DNA of 64,000 bases from Phycisphaeraceae bacterium (GCA_020851735.1 JADZCD010000062.1:124001-188000), one strand, 5' to 3'; numbered from the stretch's first letter, positions 10,973 through 20,482 are shown. Made by a program: numbers and translations. Notes: generated by a model not told the origin, from the sequence alone.

Positions 10973-13333
10973 GTGACTAAAGCCTCTCTTCGCTTCGCCG
11001 CCTGCATCCTGACCCTTGGGCTGGTTCTCTGTGCCCCTGCCGCCCTCTTTGGCCAGGCTGTGGACCCCACCGGCCGCCCCGTGTCCGAAATCCGCGTCCA
11101 GGGACTCCGCCAAGTCCCCGAACTGCTGGTACGCAATCAGATCCGCGTCCAGCCCGGCGACCCCTTCGATGAGCGCGTCGTCCATGAGGACGTTGTCCGC
11201 ATCGAACACCTAGGCAAGTTCGCCGCCGTCAAGGCCAACGTGCAACAACGCACCGACGGCACTCTTGAGCTGACCTACCAGGTCCAGGAACAGACCCTCA
11301 TCACCGACCTGCAGGTGGTCGGCAACAAACACCTGTCCGACCAGAAGCTCTTGGAAGAAGTCCTCCTGCGCTCCGGCGACCCCATCGACCGCTTCCTGGT
11401 CGATCAGGCGGTGGAAAAGATCAAGGCCGCCTACGAACGGGCCGGCTACTTCCTCACCCAGGTCACCGTCGATCAGAAAGTCCTCGACGAAACCGGCGCC
11501 CTGATCTTCCAGATCCGTGAAGGCCCGCGCGTCAAAATCAAAGCCATCCGCTGCGAAGGCAACACCACCTTCTCCGCCAAGGAACTGCGCAGCCAGATCA
11601 AATCCCAGGCTGACATCCCCCTGCTCTTCTGGCGCAAGACCGAACTGAACCGCGTGCAGCTCGACCTGGACGTGGCCAAAGTCCGCCAGTACTACCAGGA
11701 CCGCGGCTTCCTGGAGGTCAAGGTCGGCCGGCGCGTGGATCTGTCCCCCAATCAGAAAGGGGCCGTGGTCGTCTTCCTCATCGAGGAAGGCCCCCGCTAC
11801 ACCCTCGGCAGCGTCCGCACCGAAGGCAACCTCATCTTCACCACCGCCCAGATCACCGAAGCCATGCCCATGCGCGTCGGCGATCTCTACTCGGCCAAAT
11901 CCGCCACCGACAGCCAGGAAGCGGTCCTCAACCTCTACGGCAAGCTGGGCTTCATCGAAACCACCGCCGAGTTCGCCAAGATCTTCCGGGAAAACGAACC
12001 GATCGTGGATCTCTTGATCCGCATCGACGAAGGTCAGCCCTACCTCGTCGGGTCCGTGGAAATCCGCGGCAACTCCGTCACCAAGGACCGGGTCATCCTC
12101 CGCGACCTGCGCGGGCTGACGCCCGATCGCCCCTTTGACCGCGGCGCCGCCAAGGCCACCGAAAAACGTCTCAAGCAATCCCCCTTGTTCAGCGAGGCCA
12201 AGGTCACCGTCCTCGGCCAGCCCGAGGACGAAGTCCGCGACGCCCTGGTCGAAGTCCAGGAAGGCGCCACCGGCAACATCTCCCTGGGCGTGGGCGTCAG
12301 TTCCGACCTGGGCCTGCTCGGCTCGGTGCGCTTAACCCAGCGCAACTTCGACATCGCCGACTACCCCGAAAGCTTTAAGGAATTCCTCACCGCCCGCTCC
12401 TTCCGCGGCGCCGGGCAATTCTTCTCCCTGGACCTGGCCCCCGGCATCGACAACAGCCAGTACTCCCTGACCTTCCGCGAACCCTACCTCTTTGAAACCG
12501 ATTATTTCCTGGAAAACCGCGTCTTCTTCTCCGATCGCGATCGCGACGACTGGCGCGAGGAGCGCCTCGGCGACACCGTGGGCCTAGGCCGCCGCTTCGG
12601 CGATCGCTGGTCCGCCACCCTCCAGTCCCGCGTCGAGGTCATCGACATCTTCGACGTCGAATCCACCGCCCCCACCGACGTCTTCGCCGTCCAGGGCGGC
12701 AATTTCCTGACCTCCGTTAGCCCCATCCTCGCCCGCAACACCACCGACGACCGCTTCGTGCCCTCCAAGGGCAGCGTCCTGACCCTGTCCCCGGAACAAA
12801 CCGGCGCCTTGGGCGGCGATTACGATTTCACCACCGTCTCCCTGGACTTCCGCAAGTTCTGGACCATCGAGGAAGACTTCCTCGGCCGCAAGACCATCCT
12901 GAGCCTGCGCACCAGCGCCGGCTACATCGTCGACGGCGACGCCCCCGTCTTCGAACGCCTCTACGCCGGCGGCCACCGCACCTTCCGCGGCTTTGAATAC
13001 CGCGGCGTCGGACCGCGCGGCATCACCCCCGGCGGCGCCGCCACCGACGAAGCCGTCGGCGGCGATTTCCTCTACCTGCTCGGCCTGGAATACAACATCC
13101 CCATCTATCAGGAAATGATCCGCCAGGTCTTCTTTGTCGATACCGGCACCGTCCAGACCGACGCCGGCTTAGAGCAATACCGCGTGGCCGTCGGCACCGG
13201 TTTCCGCCTCCGCCTGCCCTTCTTCAGTCAGGGCGGCCCACCCATCGCCCTGGACTTCACCGTCCCGGTGATGAAAGAAGACGGCGACCAGACCCGCATC
13301 CTCAGCTTTGACCTGGCCCTGCCCTTCCAGTAA
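10973..13333 (+). CDS. bamA: Outer membrane protein assembly factor BamA
   Basis: Omp85 protein (786 residues) that folds beta-barrel proteins into the outer membrane. It starts with a signal peptide (hydrophobic ILTLGLVLCAPAALFGQA), followed by tandem POTRA repeats over about residues 30-420; phrases such as GNKHLSDQKLLEEVLLRSGD and GNSVTKDRVILRDLRGLTPD are typical. A C-terminal barrel follows, with the FRGF/RGVGPRG surface-antigen signature near residues 665-680. The last residues are SFDLALPFQ; the usual terminal Phe is next to last. The start is GTG 10973 with GGAAGGA at 10962-10968. It heads the outer-membrane block with skp-like, lpxD, lpxC-fabZ and lpxA, the order common in LPS-bearing bacteria. 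Confidence 0.95.
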   Translation: MTKASLRFAACILTLGLVLCAPAALFGQAVDPTGRPVSEIRVQGLRQVPELLVRNQIRVQPGDPFDERVVHEDVVRIEHLGKFAAVKANVQQRTDGTLELTYQVQEQTLITDLQVVGNKHLSDQKLLEEVLLRSGDPIDRFLVDQAVEKIKAAYERAGYFLTQVTVDQKVLDETGALIFQIREGPRVKIKAIRCEGNTTFSAKELRSQIKSQADIPLLFWRKTELNRVQLDLDVAKVRQYYQDRGFLEVKVGRRVDLSPNQKGAVVVFLIEEGPRYTLGSVRTEGNLIFTTAQITEAMPMRVGDLYSAKSATDSQEAVLNLYGKLGFIETTAEFAKIFRENEPIVDLLIRIDEGQPYLVGSVEIRGNSVTKDRVILRDLRGLTPDRPFDRGAAKATEKRLKQSPLFSEAKVTVLGQPEDEVRDALVEVQEGATGNISLGVGVSSDLGLLGSVRLTQRNFDIADYPESFKEFLTARSFRGAGQFFSLDLAPGIDNSQYSLTFREPYLFETDYFLENRVFFSDRDRDDWREERLGDTVGLGRRFGDRWSATLQSRVEVIDIFDVESTAPTDVFAVQGGNFLTSVSPILARNTTDDRFVPSKGSVLTLSPEQTGALGGDYDFTTVSLDFRKFWTIEEDFLGRKTILSLRTSAGYIVDGDAPVFERLYAGGHRTFRGFEYRGVGPRGITPGGAATDEAVGGDFLYLLGLEYNIPIYQEMIRQVFFVDTGTVQTDAGLEQYRVAVGTGFRLRLPFFSQGGPPIALDFTVPVMKEDGDQTRILSFDLALPFQ

Positions 13334-13476
13334 GACATCACCGCTTTCCCCGCCGCCGGCCGCCTGGGATCAAGCTCGTGGGGACTGCCGACTAATCCCC
13401 CCATGGACCTTCAGGCCGCCGACCAGGGGCACCCCAACCCTGGCCCCAAGCCAACCTTCCCTCAGGAGTTCGTACG

Positions 13477-14088
13477 ATGAACAGCAAATTCGCCTGGTCG
13501 TTTTCCGCCTTCGCCCTCCTCACGCTCGCCGGCCTGCTGGTGGCTCAGAATAACGCCCCCGCCACCAGCCCCGCCCGCATCGCCGTCGTCGACGTCTCGG
13601 CCGTCCTCAACGGGCTGGAAGAAAAAGTCCAGATCGAAGCCGACCTGCAAGTCGAAGGCCAGCGGCTCAAGGACGAGGAAAAAGCCCGCCAGGAAGAGCT
13701 CCGCCAGCTTGAAAGCGACCTGAAAATGCTCTCCCCCGATAACGACGGCTACGCCGCCAAGCAGCAGCAGTTCGACCAGAAACGCGTCGAGCTCCAGGCC
13801 TGGAGCGTCTATCACACCCAACGCCTAAGCCGCGACAGCGCCTCCCGCGTGGTCGCCCTCTACAAGAAACTTCTGGAAACCATCAAGAAATCCGCCCAAA
13901 CCTCCGGCTACGACCTGGTGCTCTTCAAAGATCAGCCCCTCGATCGCATCGCCGGCCTGGACAACCTCAAGCCCGAACAAGCCGTCGAACTCATCCAAAA
14001 TCGCAAAGTCCTTTTCGCCGCCGACCCCTTCGACATCACCGACCAGGTCCGCAACCTGATGAACAACGAGTTCGCCGCCAGTCACTAG
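13477..14088 (+). CDS. OmpH/Skp family periplasmic chaperone
   Basis: A 203-residue exported protein, likely a jellyfish-type holdase that escorts outer-membrane proteins to BamA. A signal peptide ends near LLVAQ (residue 24). RIAVVDVSAVLNGLEEK follows, where the family has its conserved first strand, and then a long charged coiled-coil arm (about 50-130). CAGGAG at 13463-13468 precedes the ATG by 8 bases. It lies 143 bases after bamA and before lpxD, the canonical skp position. The C-terminal part (about 150-203) is longer than in E. coli Skp, and its role is unknown. Confidence 0.88.
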   Translation: MNSKFAWSFSAFALLTLAGLLVAQNNAPATSPARIAVVDVSAVLNGLEEKVQIEADLQVEGQRLKDEEKARQEELRQLESDLKMLSPDNDGYAAKQQQFDQKRVELQAWSVYHTQRLSRDSASRVVALYKKLLETIKKSAQTSGYDLVLFKDQPLDRIAGLDNLKPEQAVELIQNRKVLFAADPFDITDQVRNLMNNEFAASH

Positions 14089-14321
14089 TCATTCCCAATT
14101 CCTCTCCCTCGTCCGGTGGCAGCTTCCGGGGGGTAGCTTCCGGGGGTAGGCAGAGGGCATGGCCTCGACCGTGATCTCGGCCGAACGGCGAGGGTAAAAA
14201 CCATCGCCTTTTCCGCCACTTCGTGAGTAACACTCCCTCTCCCTTTTTGGGGAGAGGGCAGGAAGAGGGTAAGGTTGACGGTCCACCCCTAACCTCCCCC
14301 TCGCCTCCTCGGATTCCTCCC
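14089..14321. repeat. Intergenic family A repeats and a CTCTCCC hairpin
   Basis: 14123-14149 holds two GCTTCCGGGGG(G)TAG units. 14234-14255 holds a hairpin with arms CTCTCCC and GGGAGAG around TTTTTGG. The open reading upstream of lpxD from 14223 runs through this and is unlikely to be translated. No gene is seen. Confidence 0.5.
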
Positions 14322-15413
14322 ATGCCCACCTTCACCGCCGCAGAGATCTGTCAGCGCGTCGCCGGGCAGTTGTCCGGCCCGGCGCAACTGCCCCTCACCG
14401 GCGTTGACTCGCTCGACCGCGCGGGCCCGGGAATCCTCACCTTCATCGCCGACGCCGCCTACGCCCGCCTCTGGCCCCAGTCCCAGGCCTCCGCCGCCCT
14501 GGTCCAAAAGGGCATCGATCTGCCCCCCGATCCCAGCCGCGCCCTGATCGTCGTCCCCAACGCCGACCTGGCCATGGCCGCCGTCCTGGAAATGTTCGCT
14601 CCCCCCCTGCCTTGCCCGGAGCCCGGCATCCACCCCTCCGCCATCGTCCACCCCTCCGCCCAGATCGATCCCACCGCCCGCGTCGGCGCCCGCTGCTACG
14701 TCGGCCCACGCACCCGCATCGAAGCCCACGTCATCCTCCAGCCCGGCGTCACCATCCTCGATGACTGCCACCTCGGTGCCCATTGCGTCCTCTGGCCCGG
14801 CGTGGTCATCCGCGAACGCTGTCGCCTCGGCAGCCACTGCATCCTCCACCCCAACGTCACCATCGGTGCCGACGGCTTCGGCTACCGCCCCGCGCCCCCC
14901 GTAAGCCGTGCCGTCCCCGACGCCGACGCCCCCGCCCCCGCCGATACGTCCGCCTTCACCCCCGGCTGGACTAAAATCCCCCAGATCGGGTCCGTCGAGA
15001 TCGGCTCACACGTGGAAATCGGTGCCGGCACCTGCGTCGATCGCGGCAAGTTCAGCGCCACACTCATCGGCGACGGCACCAAAATCGACAACCTCTGCCA
15101 GATCGCCCACAACTGCCGCATCGGCCGCAACTGCATCCTCGCCGGACAAGTCGGCCTAGCCGGCAGCGTCACCCTCGGCGATTTCGTGGTCATCGGCGGC
15201 AAAGTCGCCGTCAAGGATCACGTGACCATCGGCTCACGCGTTCGGCTGGCGGCCTGCTCCGCCGTCATGGACGACATCCCCGACAAATCCACCTGGGGCG
15301 GCGCCCCCGCCCAGGACATGCGCCTGGCGTTGAGGGAATACGCGGCCGTACGTAAACTGCCCGACCTGATCGACCAGCTCAAGGGCCGCCCCGAACGCCG
15401 CAAGAAAGAGTGA
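14322..15413 (+). CDS. lpxD: UDP-3-O-acylglucosamine N-acyltransferase LpxD
   Basis: Third acyl step of lipid A synthesis: N-acylation of UDP-3-O-acyl-glucosamine from acyl-ACP. The protein has 363 residues from ATG 14322. An N-terminal uridine-binding domain ([26 protein letters not shown]) precedes a left-handed beta helix of hexapeptide repeats from about residue 105. The catalytic His is in CQIAHNC. Between [11 protein letters not shown] and WTKIPQIG there is an extra Pro/Ala-rich loop of about 25 residues absent from E. coli LpxD. The gene is followed by lpxC-fabZ and lpxA on the same strand. Confidence 0.95.
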   Translation: MPTFTAAEICQRVAGQLSGPAQLPLTGVDSLDRAGPGILTFIADAAYARLWPQSQASAALVQKGIDLPPDPSRALIVVPNADLAMAAVLEMFAPPLPCPEPGIHPSAIVHPSAQIDPTARVGARCYVGPRTRIEAHVILQPGVTILDDCHLGAHCVLWPGVVIRERCRLGSHCILHPNVTIGADGFGYRPAPPVSRAVPDADAPAPADTSAFTPGWTKIPQIGSVEIGSHVEIGAGTCVDRGKFSATLIGDGTKIDNLCQIAHNCRIGRNCILAGQVGLAGSVTLGDFVVIGGKVAVKDHVTIGSRVRLAACSAVMDDIPDKSTWGGAPAQDMRLALREYAAVRKLPDLIDQLKGRPERRKKE

Positions 15414-15592
15414 TCTTCCGTAACCCCCCGATGCCCGCACGGTTTACTTCCCGGATATCCTCCGCCAAACTGGCCCCTTTTACGCCGCCGCAGGCCTTGT
15501 CCTCCTGGCCTGGGCCCTGTAAACCCTGATCCGTATCGTTGGTAAAATGTTTTCCGCCCTGCACTTGCTGGGGCCTGTGAGCCTTCGTCACT

Positions 15593-16915
15593 ATGCAAGA
15601 AGTTCAGCGGAGCATCGCCAAGCCCGTCTCCCTCGCTGGTCGTGGCCTTTTCACCGGCCAACCCGCCCAGGTCGTGTTTCGGCCCGCTCCGCCTAACCAC
15701 GGCATCGTCTTTATCCGCACCGACATGGGCCGCACCGCCATTCCCGCCCTCGTCCGCCACGTCGTCAAACGACCCCGCCGCACCGCCTTGAAAGTCGGCC
15801 AAGCTTCCGTCGAAACCTGCGAACACGTGATGAGCGCCATCGCCGGCCTGGCCATCGACAACTTGGCCATCGAAATCGACGGCCCGGAGCTTCCCCTCCT
15901 CGACGGCTCAGCCAAACCCTTCCTCGATCTTCTCCAGTCCGCCGGCCTGGCTGATTCCGATCAGCCCCGCCGCCGCCTGATCATCCGCCAGCCCGTCTTT
16001 GTCGAACATGAGGGCAGCATCCTGGCCGCCCTCCCCTCCCGCGAACCGGGCATGCACGTCGTCTACGACCTGCGCTACAACCATCCCGCCATCGGCCAGC
16101 AGGTCTGCGATTTCCACTTGGCGCCCCAACCCGACGGCCACTACGCCGCCGAAATTGCCCCCGCCCGCACCTTCGTCCTGGACTTTGAAGCCAAAGCCAT
16201 CCAAAGCCAGGGCATGGCCACCCACTTAACCCCCCAGGACGTCCTGGTCATCTCCGAGCAGGGCCCCTTGGGCGGCAACCGCTTCCGCTACGACAACGAA
16301 CCGGTACGCCACAAAATCGTGGACCTGATCGGCGATCTCTACCTCTTGGGCGCGCCCATCCAGGGCCGGGTCATCGCCACCAAGTCCGGCCACTCCCTCA
16401 ACCACGCCCTGGTCCGCCAGCTTCTCCGCCAGCATCAGCAGCAGGTCTTCCACGATAGTGCCGTCCACTCCAGCGTCATGGACATCCGCCGGCTCAGCCG
16501 GATGATGCCCCACCGCTATCCGATGCTCCTGGTCGATCGCGTCATCGAGCTCGACGGCAGCCGGCGGGCCGTGGGCATCAAAAATGTCACCATCAACGAA
16601 CCCTTTTTCCAGGGCCACTTCCCCGGCGTGCCCATCATGCCCGGCGTGCTGATCGTCGAGGCCATGGCCCAGCTTTCCTCCGTCCTGGTGGCGGAGAATC
16701 TTGAACACACCGGCAAACTGGGCCTGCTGCTCTCCCTGGATCGCGTGAAAATCCGCAAACCCGTCACCCCCGGCGATCAATTGATCCTCGAAGCCGAATC
16801 CGTCCGCATCCGCAGCCGCATCGCCCACATGCGCTGCCGCGCCTACGTCGGCCAGGACATCGCCGCCGAGGCGGAAATCAAATTCATGCTCGTGGACTCC
16901 GAGCCGGTCGATTAA
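15593..16915 (+). CDS. lpxC-fabZ: Bifunctional LpxC deacetylase / FabZ dehydratase
   Basis: Fusion of UDP-3-O-acyl-GlcNAc deacetylase, the committed lipid A step (residues 1 to about 290), to 3-hydroxyacyl-ACP dehydratase (about 297-440). The LpxC zinc ligands are visible as His78 (CEHVM), His240 and Asp244 (RHKIVDLIGD), with the catalytic His267 in SGHSLN. FabZ has MMPHRYPMLLVDR, then His342 in FFQGHFPGVPIMPG and Glu356 in VEAMAQ. Such fusions are known in Bacteroidota, Planctomycetota and relatives. ATG 15593 lacks a strong Shine-Dalgarno. A GGTAAAAT box at 15541-15548 might be part of a promoter. lpxA starts 42 bases downstream. Confidence 0.96.
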   Translation: MQEVQRSIAKPVSLAGRGLFTGQPAQVVFRPAPPNHGIVFIRTDMGRTAIPALVRHVVKRPRRTALKVGQASVETCEHVMSAIAGLAIDNLAIEIDGPELPLLDGSAKPFLDLLQSAGLADSDQPRRRLIIRQPVFVEHEGSILAALPSREPGMHVVYDLRYNHPAIGQQVCDFHLAPQPDGHYAAEIAPARTFVLDFEAKAIQSQGMATHLTPQDVLVISEQGPLGGNRFRYDNEPVRHKIVDLIGDLYLLGAPIQGRVIATKSGHSLNHALVRQLLRQHQQQVFHDSAVHSSVMDIRRLSRMMPHRYPMLLVDRVIELDGSRRAVGIKNVTINEPFFQGHFPGVPIMPGVLIVEAMAQLSSVLVAENLEHTGKLGLLLSLDRVKIRKPVTPGDQLILEAESVRIRSRIAHMRCRAYVGQDIAAEAEIKFMLVDSEPVD

Positions 16916-16957
16916 CCCCTACGCCCCGCGGCCCTGGGCCGCCCAACAGGAAACCCC

Positions 16958-17821
16958 GTGCCGCAAATCCACCCCACCGCCATCATCGAACCCGGTGCCC
17001 ACCTGGCTGACGACGTCCAGGTCGGCCCGATGTGCTACGTCGGCCCCAACGTCCGCTTAGGGCCCAACACCCGCCTGATGCACCGCGCCTCGGTCATGGG
17101 CAAAACCACCCTCGGCGAAAACAACATCATCTGGCCCAATGCCCTCGTCGGCGCCGAACCCCAGGACCTAAAACACCGCGGTGAGGAAACCGAACTGGTC
17201 ATCGGCAGCGACAATCAGATCCGCGAGGCCGCCACCATCCACTGCGGCACCGCTCACGGCGGCGGCGTCACCCGCGTGGGCAGCCACAACTTGATCATGG
17301 GCAACGTCCACATCGGACACGACTGCATGATCGGCTCCCACTGCGTCCTGACCAACGCCGTCCTGCTGGCCGGACACGTCCACATCGAGGATCACGTGGT
17401 CCTCGGCGGCGGCTCAGCCGTCCACCACTTTGTCACCATCGGGCAATTCGCCTTCGTCGGCGGCATGACCCCCGTCCGCCACGACGTGCCCCCCTACATG
17501 ATCTTTGAAGGCTGCACCCCCCGCATCCGGGCTGTCAACACCATTGGCATTAAACGCAATGGTTTTTCCGACGAATCCGTTGAACACCTCAAATTCGCCT
17601 TCCGCCTGCTCTTCCGCGAGCAACGCTCCGACGACGACGACTCCGATCCCAACCCCTCCCCGCAAGCCTTCGATCACCTCGCCCAACTCGAACAGCAATA
17701 TCCTTCGGACCCCTGCATCCAATACCTCGTCGGCTTCCTGCGCAACATGCGCCAGGGCGTCTATGGCCGCTACCGCGAATCCTTCCGCACCGACAAACGC
17801 TACCTTAACCCCGCTAAGTAA
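16958..17821 (+). CDS. lpxA: UDP-N-acetylglucosamine acyltransferase LpxA
   Basis: First acyltransferase of lipid A synthesis; 287 residues from GTG 16958, with CAGGAAA about 6 bases upstream. Hexapeptide repeats fill residues 3-185, including IHPTAIIEPGAHL, the AEPQDLKH loop, NQIREAATIHCGT and HIGHDCMIGSHC, where the catalytic His lies. The C-terminal helical part begins IRAVNTIGIKRNGFS. An acidic insert (DDDDSDPNPSPQ) separates two C-terminal helices and is not usual in E. coli LpxA. It closes the outer-membrane block. Confidence 0.95.
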   Translation: MPQIHPTAIIEPGAHLADDVQVGPMCYVGPNVRLGPNTRLMHRASVMGKTTLGENNIIWPNALVGAEPQDLKHRGEETELVIGSDNQIREAATIHCGTAHGGGVTRVGSHNLIMGNVHIGHDCMIGSHCVLTNAVLLAGHVHIEDHVVLGGGSAVHHFVTIGQFAFVGGMTPVRHDVPPYMIFEGCTPRIRAVNTIGIKRNGFSDESVEHLKFAFRLLFREQRSDDDDSDPNPSPQAFDHLAQLEQQYPSDPCIQYLVGFLRNMRQGVYGRYRESFRTDKRYLNPAK

Positions 17822-17839
17822 ACACCAAGGTCTGGGCAC

Positions 17840-17867
17840 CACACATCAGCCCAAAGGGTGATGTGTG
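17840..17867 (+). repeat. Family B bulged hairpin, copy 2 (compensatory change)
   Basis: Left arm CACACATCA, unpaired G, inner stem CCC, loop AAA, inner stem GGG, right arm TGATGTGTG. Compared with other copies, the G-C pair at arm position 7 is replaced by T-A, with pairing kept. It lies 19 bases after the lpxA stop and may also act in transcript ending, though there is no T run. Confidence 0.75.
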
Positions 17868-17958
17868 CTGATTCCATCAAGAAGCAACGGACCCTTGGCG
17901 ATGCCTAAGTCCACAAATCAAGCCTATTCTTGATTTCCTCCCGCTAACGTATACTCCT

Positions 17959-17992
17959 CGACATTCGACATTCAGCACTCAGCATTCAGCAA
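17959..17992. repeat. Family D-like CATTCGACATTCAGCA run
   Basis: Units CGACATT, CAGCACT and CAGCATT are tandemly arranged just before the epimerase gene. This is the same kind of sequence as at 4866-4908 on the other strand. Confidence 0.5.
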
Positions 17993-18014
17993 ACATCCTT
18001 CCCTGGAACCTCCC

Positions 18015-18986
18015 ATGCGCATTCTCGTCACTGGTGCCGCTGGCTTCGTCGGCAGTCGCCTCTCCAAAGTCCTCTTGGAGCGCGGCGACCAGGTCCTGGG
18101 CTTAGACAACCTCAACGACTATTACGATCTGTCGCTTAAGGAACGCCACTTAGCCGACCTCCGCCCGCACCCTGGCTTTTCCTTCACCAAAACCGACCTC
18201 TGCGACGCCCCCGCCGTCGCCAAGCAGATCGCTTCCTTCGCCCCCCAGGCCATCGCCCACTTAGCCGCCATGGCCGCCGTCCGCTACAGCGTCCAGCACC
18301 CGCTGATTTACGGACACGTCAACGTCCAGGGCACCATGAACCTGTTGGACGCCGCCCGCCCGCTCTGCGATTCCCTCGGTTCACCCCCGCGCTGCGTCAT
18401 CGCCTCCACCGGGTCCGTCTACGGCTCATCCACACCGGTGCCCTTTAAGGAAGACGCCCCGGCCGACCGACCCTTAGCCCCCTATCCCGCCTCCAAGCGC
18501 GCCATGGAACTGATGGCCCACAGCTATCACCATCTCTGGCATTTCCCCACCACCATCCTGCGCTTCTTTAACGTCTATGGCCCGCACGGCCGGCCCGACA
18601 TGATGCCCTGGCAGTGGTCCGCCCAGATTCTTAAAGATCAGGAGCTGACCCTCTACGACGGCGGCAAGCTCAAGCGTGACTGGACCTACGTCGACGACAT
18701 CGTCGCCGGCTTCGTCAGCGCTCTGGACAAACCCTTGGACTTTGAAATCATCAACTTAGGCTGCGGGCGCCCGGTCGACAATCTTCAGATCATCAGCATC
18801 CTCGAAAGCCTCTGGGGCAAAAAAGCCCGCCGCAAGGACATTCCCGCCCCGCCCTCGGAGCCAAAGATCACCTACGCCGACGTCACCAAAGCCCGCAAAC
18901 TCCTGGGCTACGACCCTAAGACCCCCGTCGAACAAGGCCTAAAACACTTCGTCACCTGGCTCCAAGCCGAACACCTCCTGCCCTAA
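18015..18986 (+). CDS. NAD-dependent epimerase, UDP-glucuronate 4-epimerase-like
   Basis: Extended short-chain dehydrogenase (323 residues). The glycine-rich motif GAAGFVGS (8-15) binds NAD. DNLNDYYDLSLKERHL at about 31-46 is typical of UDP-glucuronate or galacturonate 4-epimerases. The catalytic pair is Tyr157 and Lys161 in YPASK. RDWTYVDDIVAG and LGCGRPVDNL support nucleotide-sugar binding. The likely product is UDP-galacturonate for surface polysaccharide. It is monocistronic as far as can be seen, with repeat-filled flanks. UDP-glucose 4-epimerase is a less likely alternative. Confidence 0.88.
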   Translation: MRILVTGAAGFVGSRLSKVLLERGDQVLGLDNLNDYYDLSLKERHLADLRPHPGFSFTKTDLCDAPAVAKQIASFAPQAIAHLAAMAAVRYSVQHPLIYGHVNVQGTMNLLDAARPLCDSLGSPPRCVIASTGSVYGSSTPVPFKEDAPADRPLAPYPASKRAMELMAHSYHHLWHFPTTILRFFNVYGPHGRPDMMPWQWSAQILKDQELTLYDGGKLKRDWTYVDDIVAGFVSALDKPLDFEIINLGCGRPVDNLQIISILESLWGKKARRKDIPAPPSEPKITYADVTKARKLLGYDPKTPVEQGLKHFVTWLQAEHLLP

Positions 18987-19130
18987 ACAAGTCCGTCCCA
19001 CGGCAATCGCGTTCGCAAGCGCCTCGTCACTTCTGGGGACACCGCGGTTACTCCCACCCCCCCGGAAAATAATCTCCGGCAAGCGGGATTGTTCGACGCG
19101 CCATTTCCGGAAGGTTCCCAAGCAGGCAAC

Positions 19131-19159
19131 AAAAAAAGTCCCGGCGGTGATACCGGGAC
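19131..19159 (-). terminator. Rho-independent terminator after PEP-CTERM gene
   Basis: Arms GTCCCGG (19138-19144) and CCGGGAC (19153-19159) with seven A bases at 19131-19137, which read as a T tract on the minus strand. It sits 31 bases downstream of the stop of the minus-strand gene at 19190. Confidence 0.8.
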
Positions 19160-19189
19160 GTTGTTGGGTGTTGGCTAGGGAACGGAGGA

Positions 19190-19885
19190 TCAGCGCCGGC
19201 GGAACAGGAGCAAGGACGCCACGCTGAGCACGGCGAAGCTGGCGGGCTCAGGCAAGCAGGCGTGGTAGATCAAGCCTGTCATGGCAACGTTGGAGCCTAT
19301 GACGTCAATGGAGACCCACTCGGGGTTGTAGGGGATGAAGATAGGCGGCTGGTTGGTGTTGAAAAGGTGAAGGCCTTCCAGCGGAACCGGGCCCTCGTAG
19401 ACCAGCAAGTCGCGAACGATCCACTCCTGTTCTTCGGGGGGCAGGATGGGTCGATAGATGCCACTGCCGATGGGGTCTTCGATCAAGTCCAGAGGCGGCG
19501 CGCCGGTGCCGGAGGGCCAGAGCGGGCTGGACCAGTTGATGACGACGGTGACCCAGCTGTTAGGGATGTTGGGATCAAACGGATTGATCTGCATGTCGTA
19601 GAAAATTTCCTTGTAGCGGTTCATGTCCAACGGGGCATTGTAAAACCACTGATTGGTCCAGCCCGTGTTGGGGTAGTAGATCCAGTCGCCTTGGCCATCC
19701 AGATCGCGGTCATAGCCGGTGCCGCCGCTGAGGGGCGCGGGCGCGACTAGGCCGGTCTCAAAGAAGACGTCGAAGAAGCTATCCGGGGGCGGCCGATCAA
19801 TAGGCCAGAATTCCTGGGCATACGCACCACCGCCGGCCCAGACGGACAGGGCGAGCACACACAGAAGCCGATGTGCAGTTCTCAT
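19190..19885 (-). CDS. PEP-CTERM sorting domain protein, function unknown
   Basis: Exported protein of 231 residues. The signal peptide is MRTAHRLLCVLALSVWAGGG with cleavage near AYAQ. The C-terminus has a PEP-CTERM signal: PEPASFAVLSVASLLLF followed by RRR, i.e. Pro-Glu-Pro, a hydrophobic span and arginines, the expected target of an exosortase (not in this window). The middle has GYDRDLDGQGDWIYYPN and many aromatic residues but no domain I recognise. AAGGAGGA lies 7 bases before the ATG, the strongest ribosome site in this part, and a good terminator follows. Two overlapping CTTGACAT words about 65 bases upstream may be part of the promoter. Confidence 0.85.
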   Translation of the reverse strand: MRTAHRLLCVLALSVWAGGGAYAQEFWPIDRPPPDSFFDVFFETGLVAPAPLSGGTGYDRDLDGQGDWIYYPNTGWTNQWFYNAPLDMNRYKEIFYDMQINPFDPNIPNSWVTVVINWSSPLWPSGTGAPPLDLIEDPIGSGIYRPILPPEEQEWIVRDLLVYEGPVPLEGLHLFNTNQPPIFIPYNPEWVSIDVIGSNVAMTGLIYHACLPEPASFAVLSVASLLLFRRR

Positions 19886-20482
19886 TTTTCTTCCTCCTTA
19901 GAAGAACAGAGCGTTCCGCCAACGTTTCGACGCTGGAGCACGCCCTATGTCAAGATGTCAAGACACCATCGCCGCAGGACAAATATGCCGCCGGCAAAAA
20001 AAACAACCTCAGCCAGTGAGAGTCCCAAGAAATGCGTGGATTCTCACCCTCTGCGCGTCAGAATACTTCTTTAGCTTGTTTAGTCAAGATGTTTTTGCGC
20101 CTCATATTTGTGATTGTGCTTAAGATTATCCCAACAAATACTTTATGGGGTTTTTTGTAAGGCTATAGGAAATGGCTCCTAGGTATTTATACTGACGACG
20201 TCTAGGACGAACAGGGGGAGTGCTGTATTTGTAGCAGGCGCTGCTTGCGGGCAGAGATGCGACGGGCACCTGCTGAACAGAAGGCTCAGGCCAAGCAGAA
20301 GATTCCCGGGCTGTCAATACAGATAGGACAGACGCATCCCCCGCGGCACCTGGGTCTGAACCACGAACGCAAAGTAGCCTACGAATCCGAGGTGCAGCGC
20401 TTGGGTCTGGACGGCGAAGAGGGGAGACTCCTCTTCGGACGCAGAATATGGCTGCACGTGCCAACAGCGATTTGTTGGGTGT
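19886..20482. other. AT-richer gene-free region with possible structured RNA
   Basis: No convincing coding frame. 20060-20200 is markedly AT-rich compared with the rest. From about 20235 to 20472 several complementary pairs can be drawn: GCGCTGC near 20236 with GCAGCGC near 20395; GCACCT near 20268 with AGGTGC near 20391; and a perfect 8-bp hairpin CGAAGAGG/CCTCTTCG at 20415-20437. It does not show the conserved cores of RNase P, tmRNA or SRP RNA on either strand. An unannotated small RNA or a decayed gene are both possible. Confidence 0.3.
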
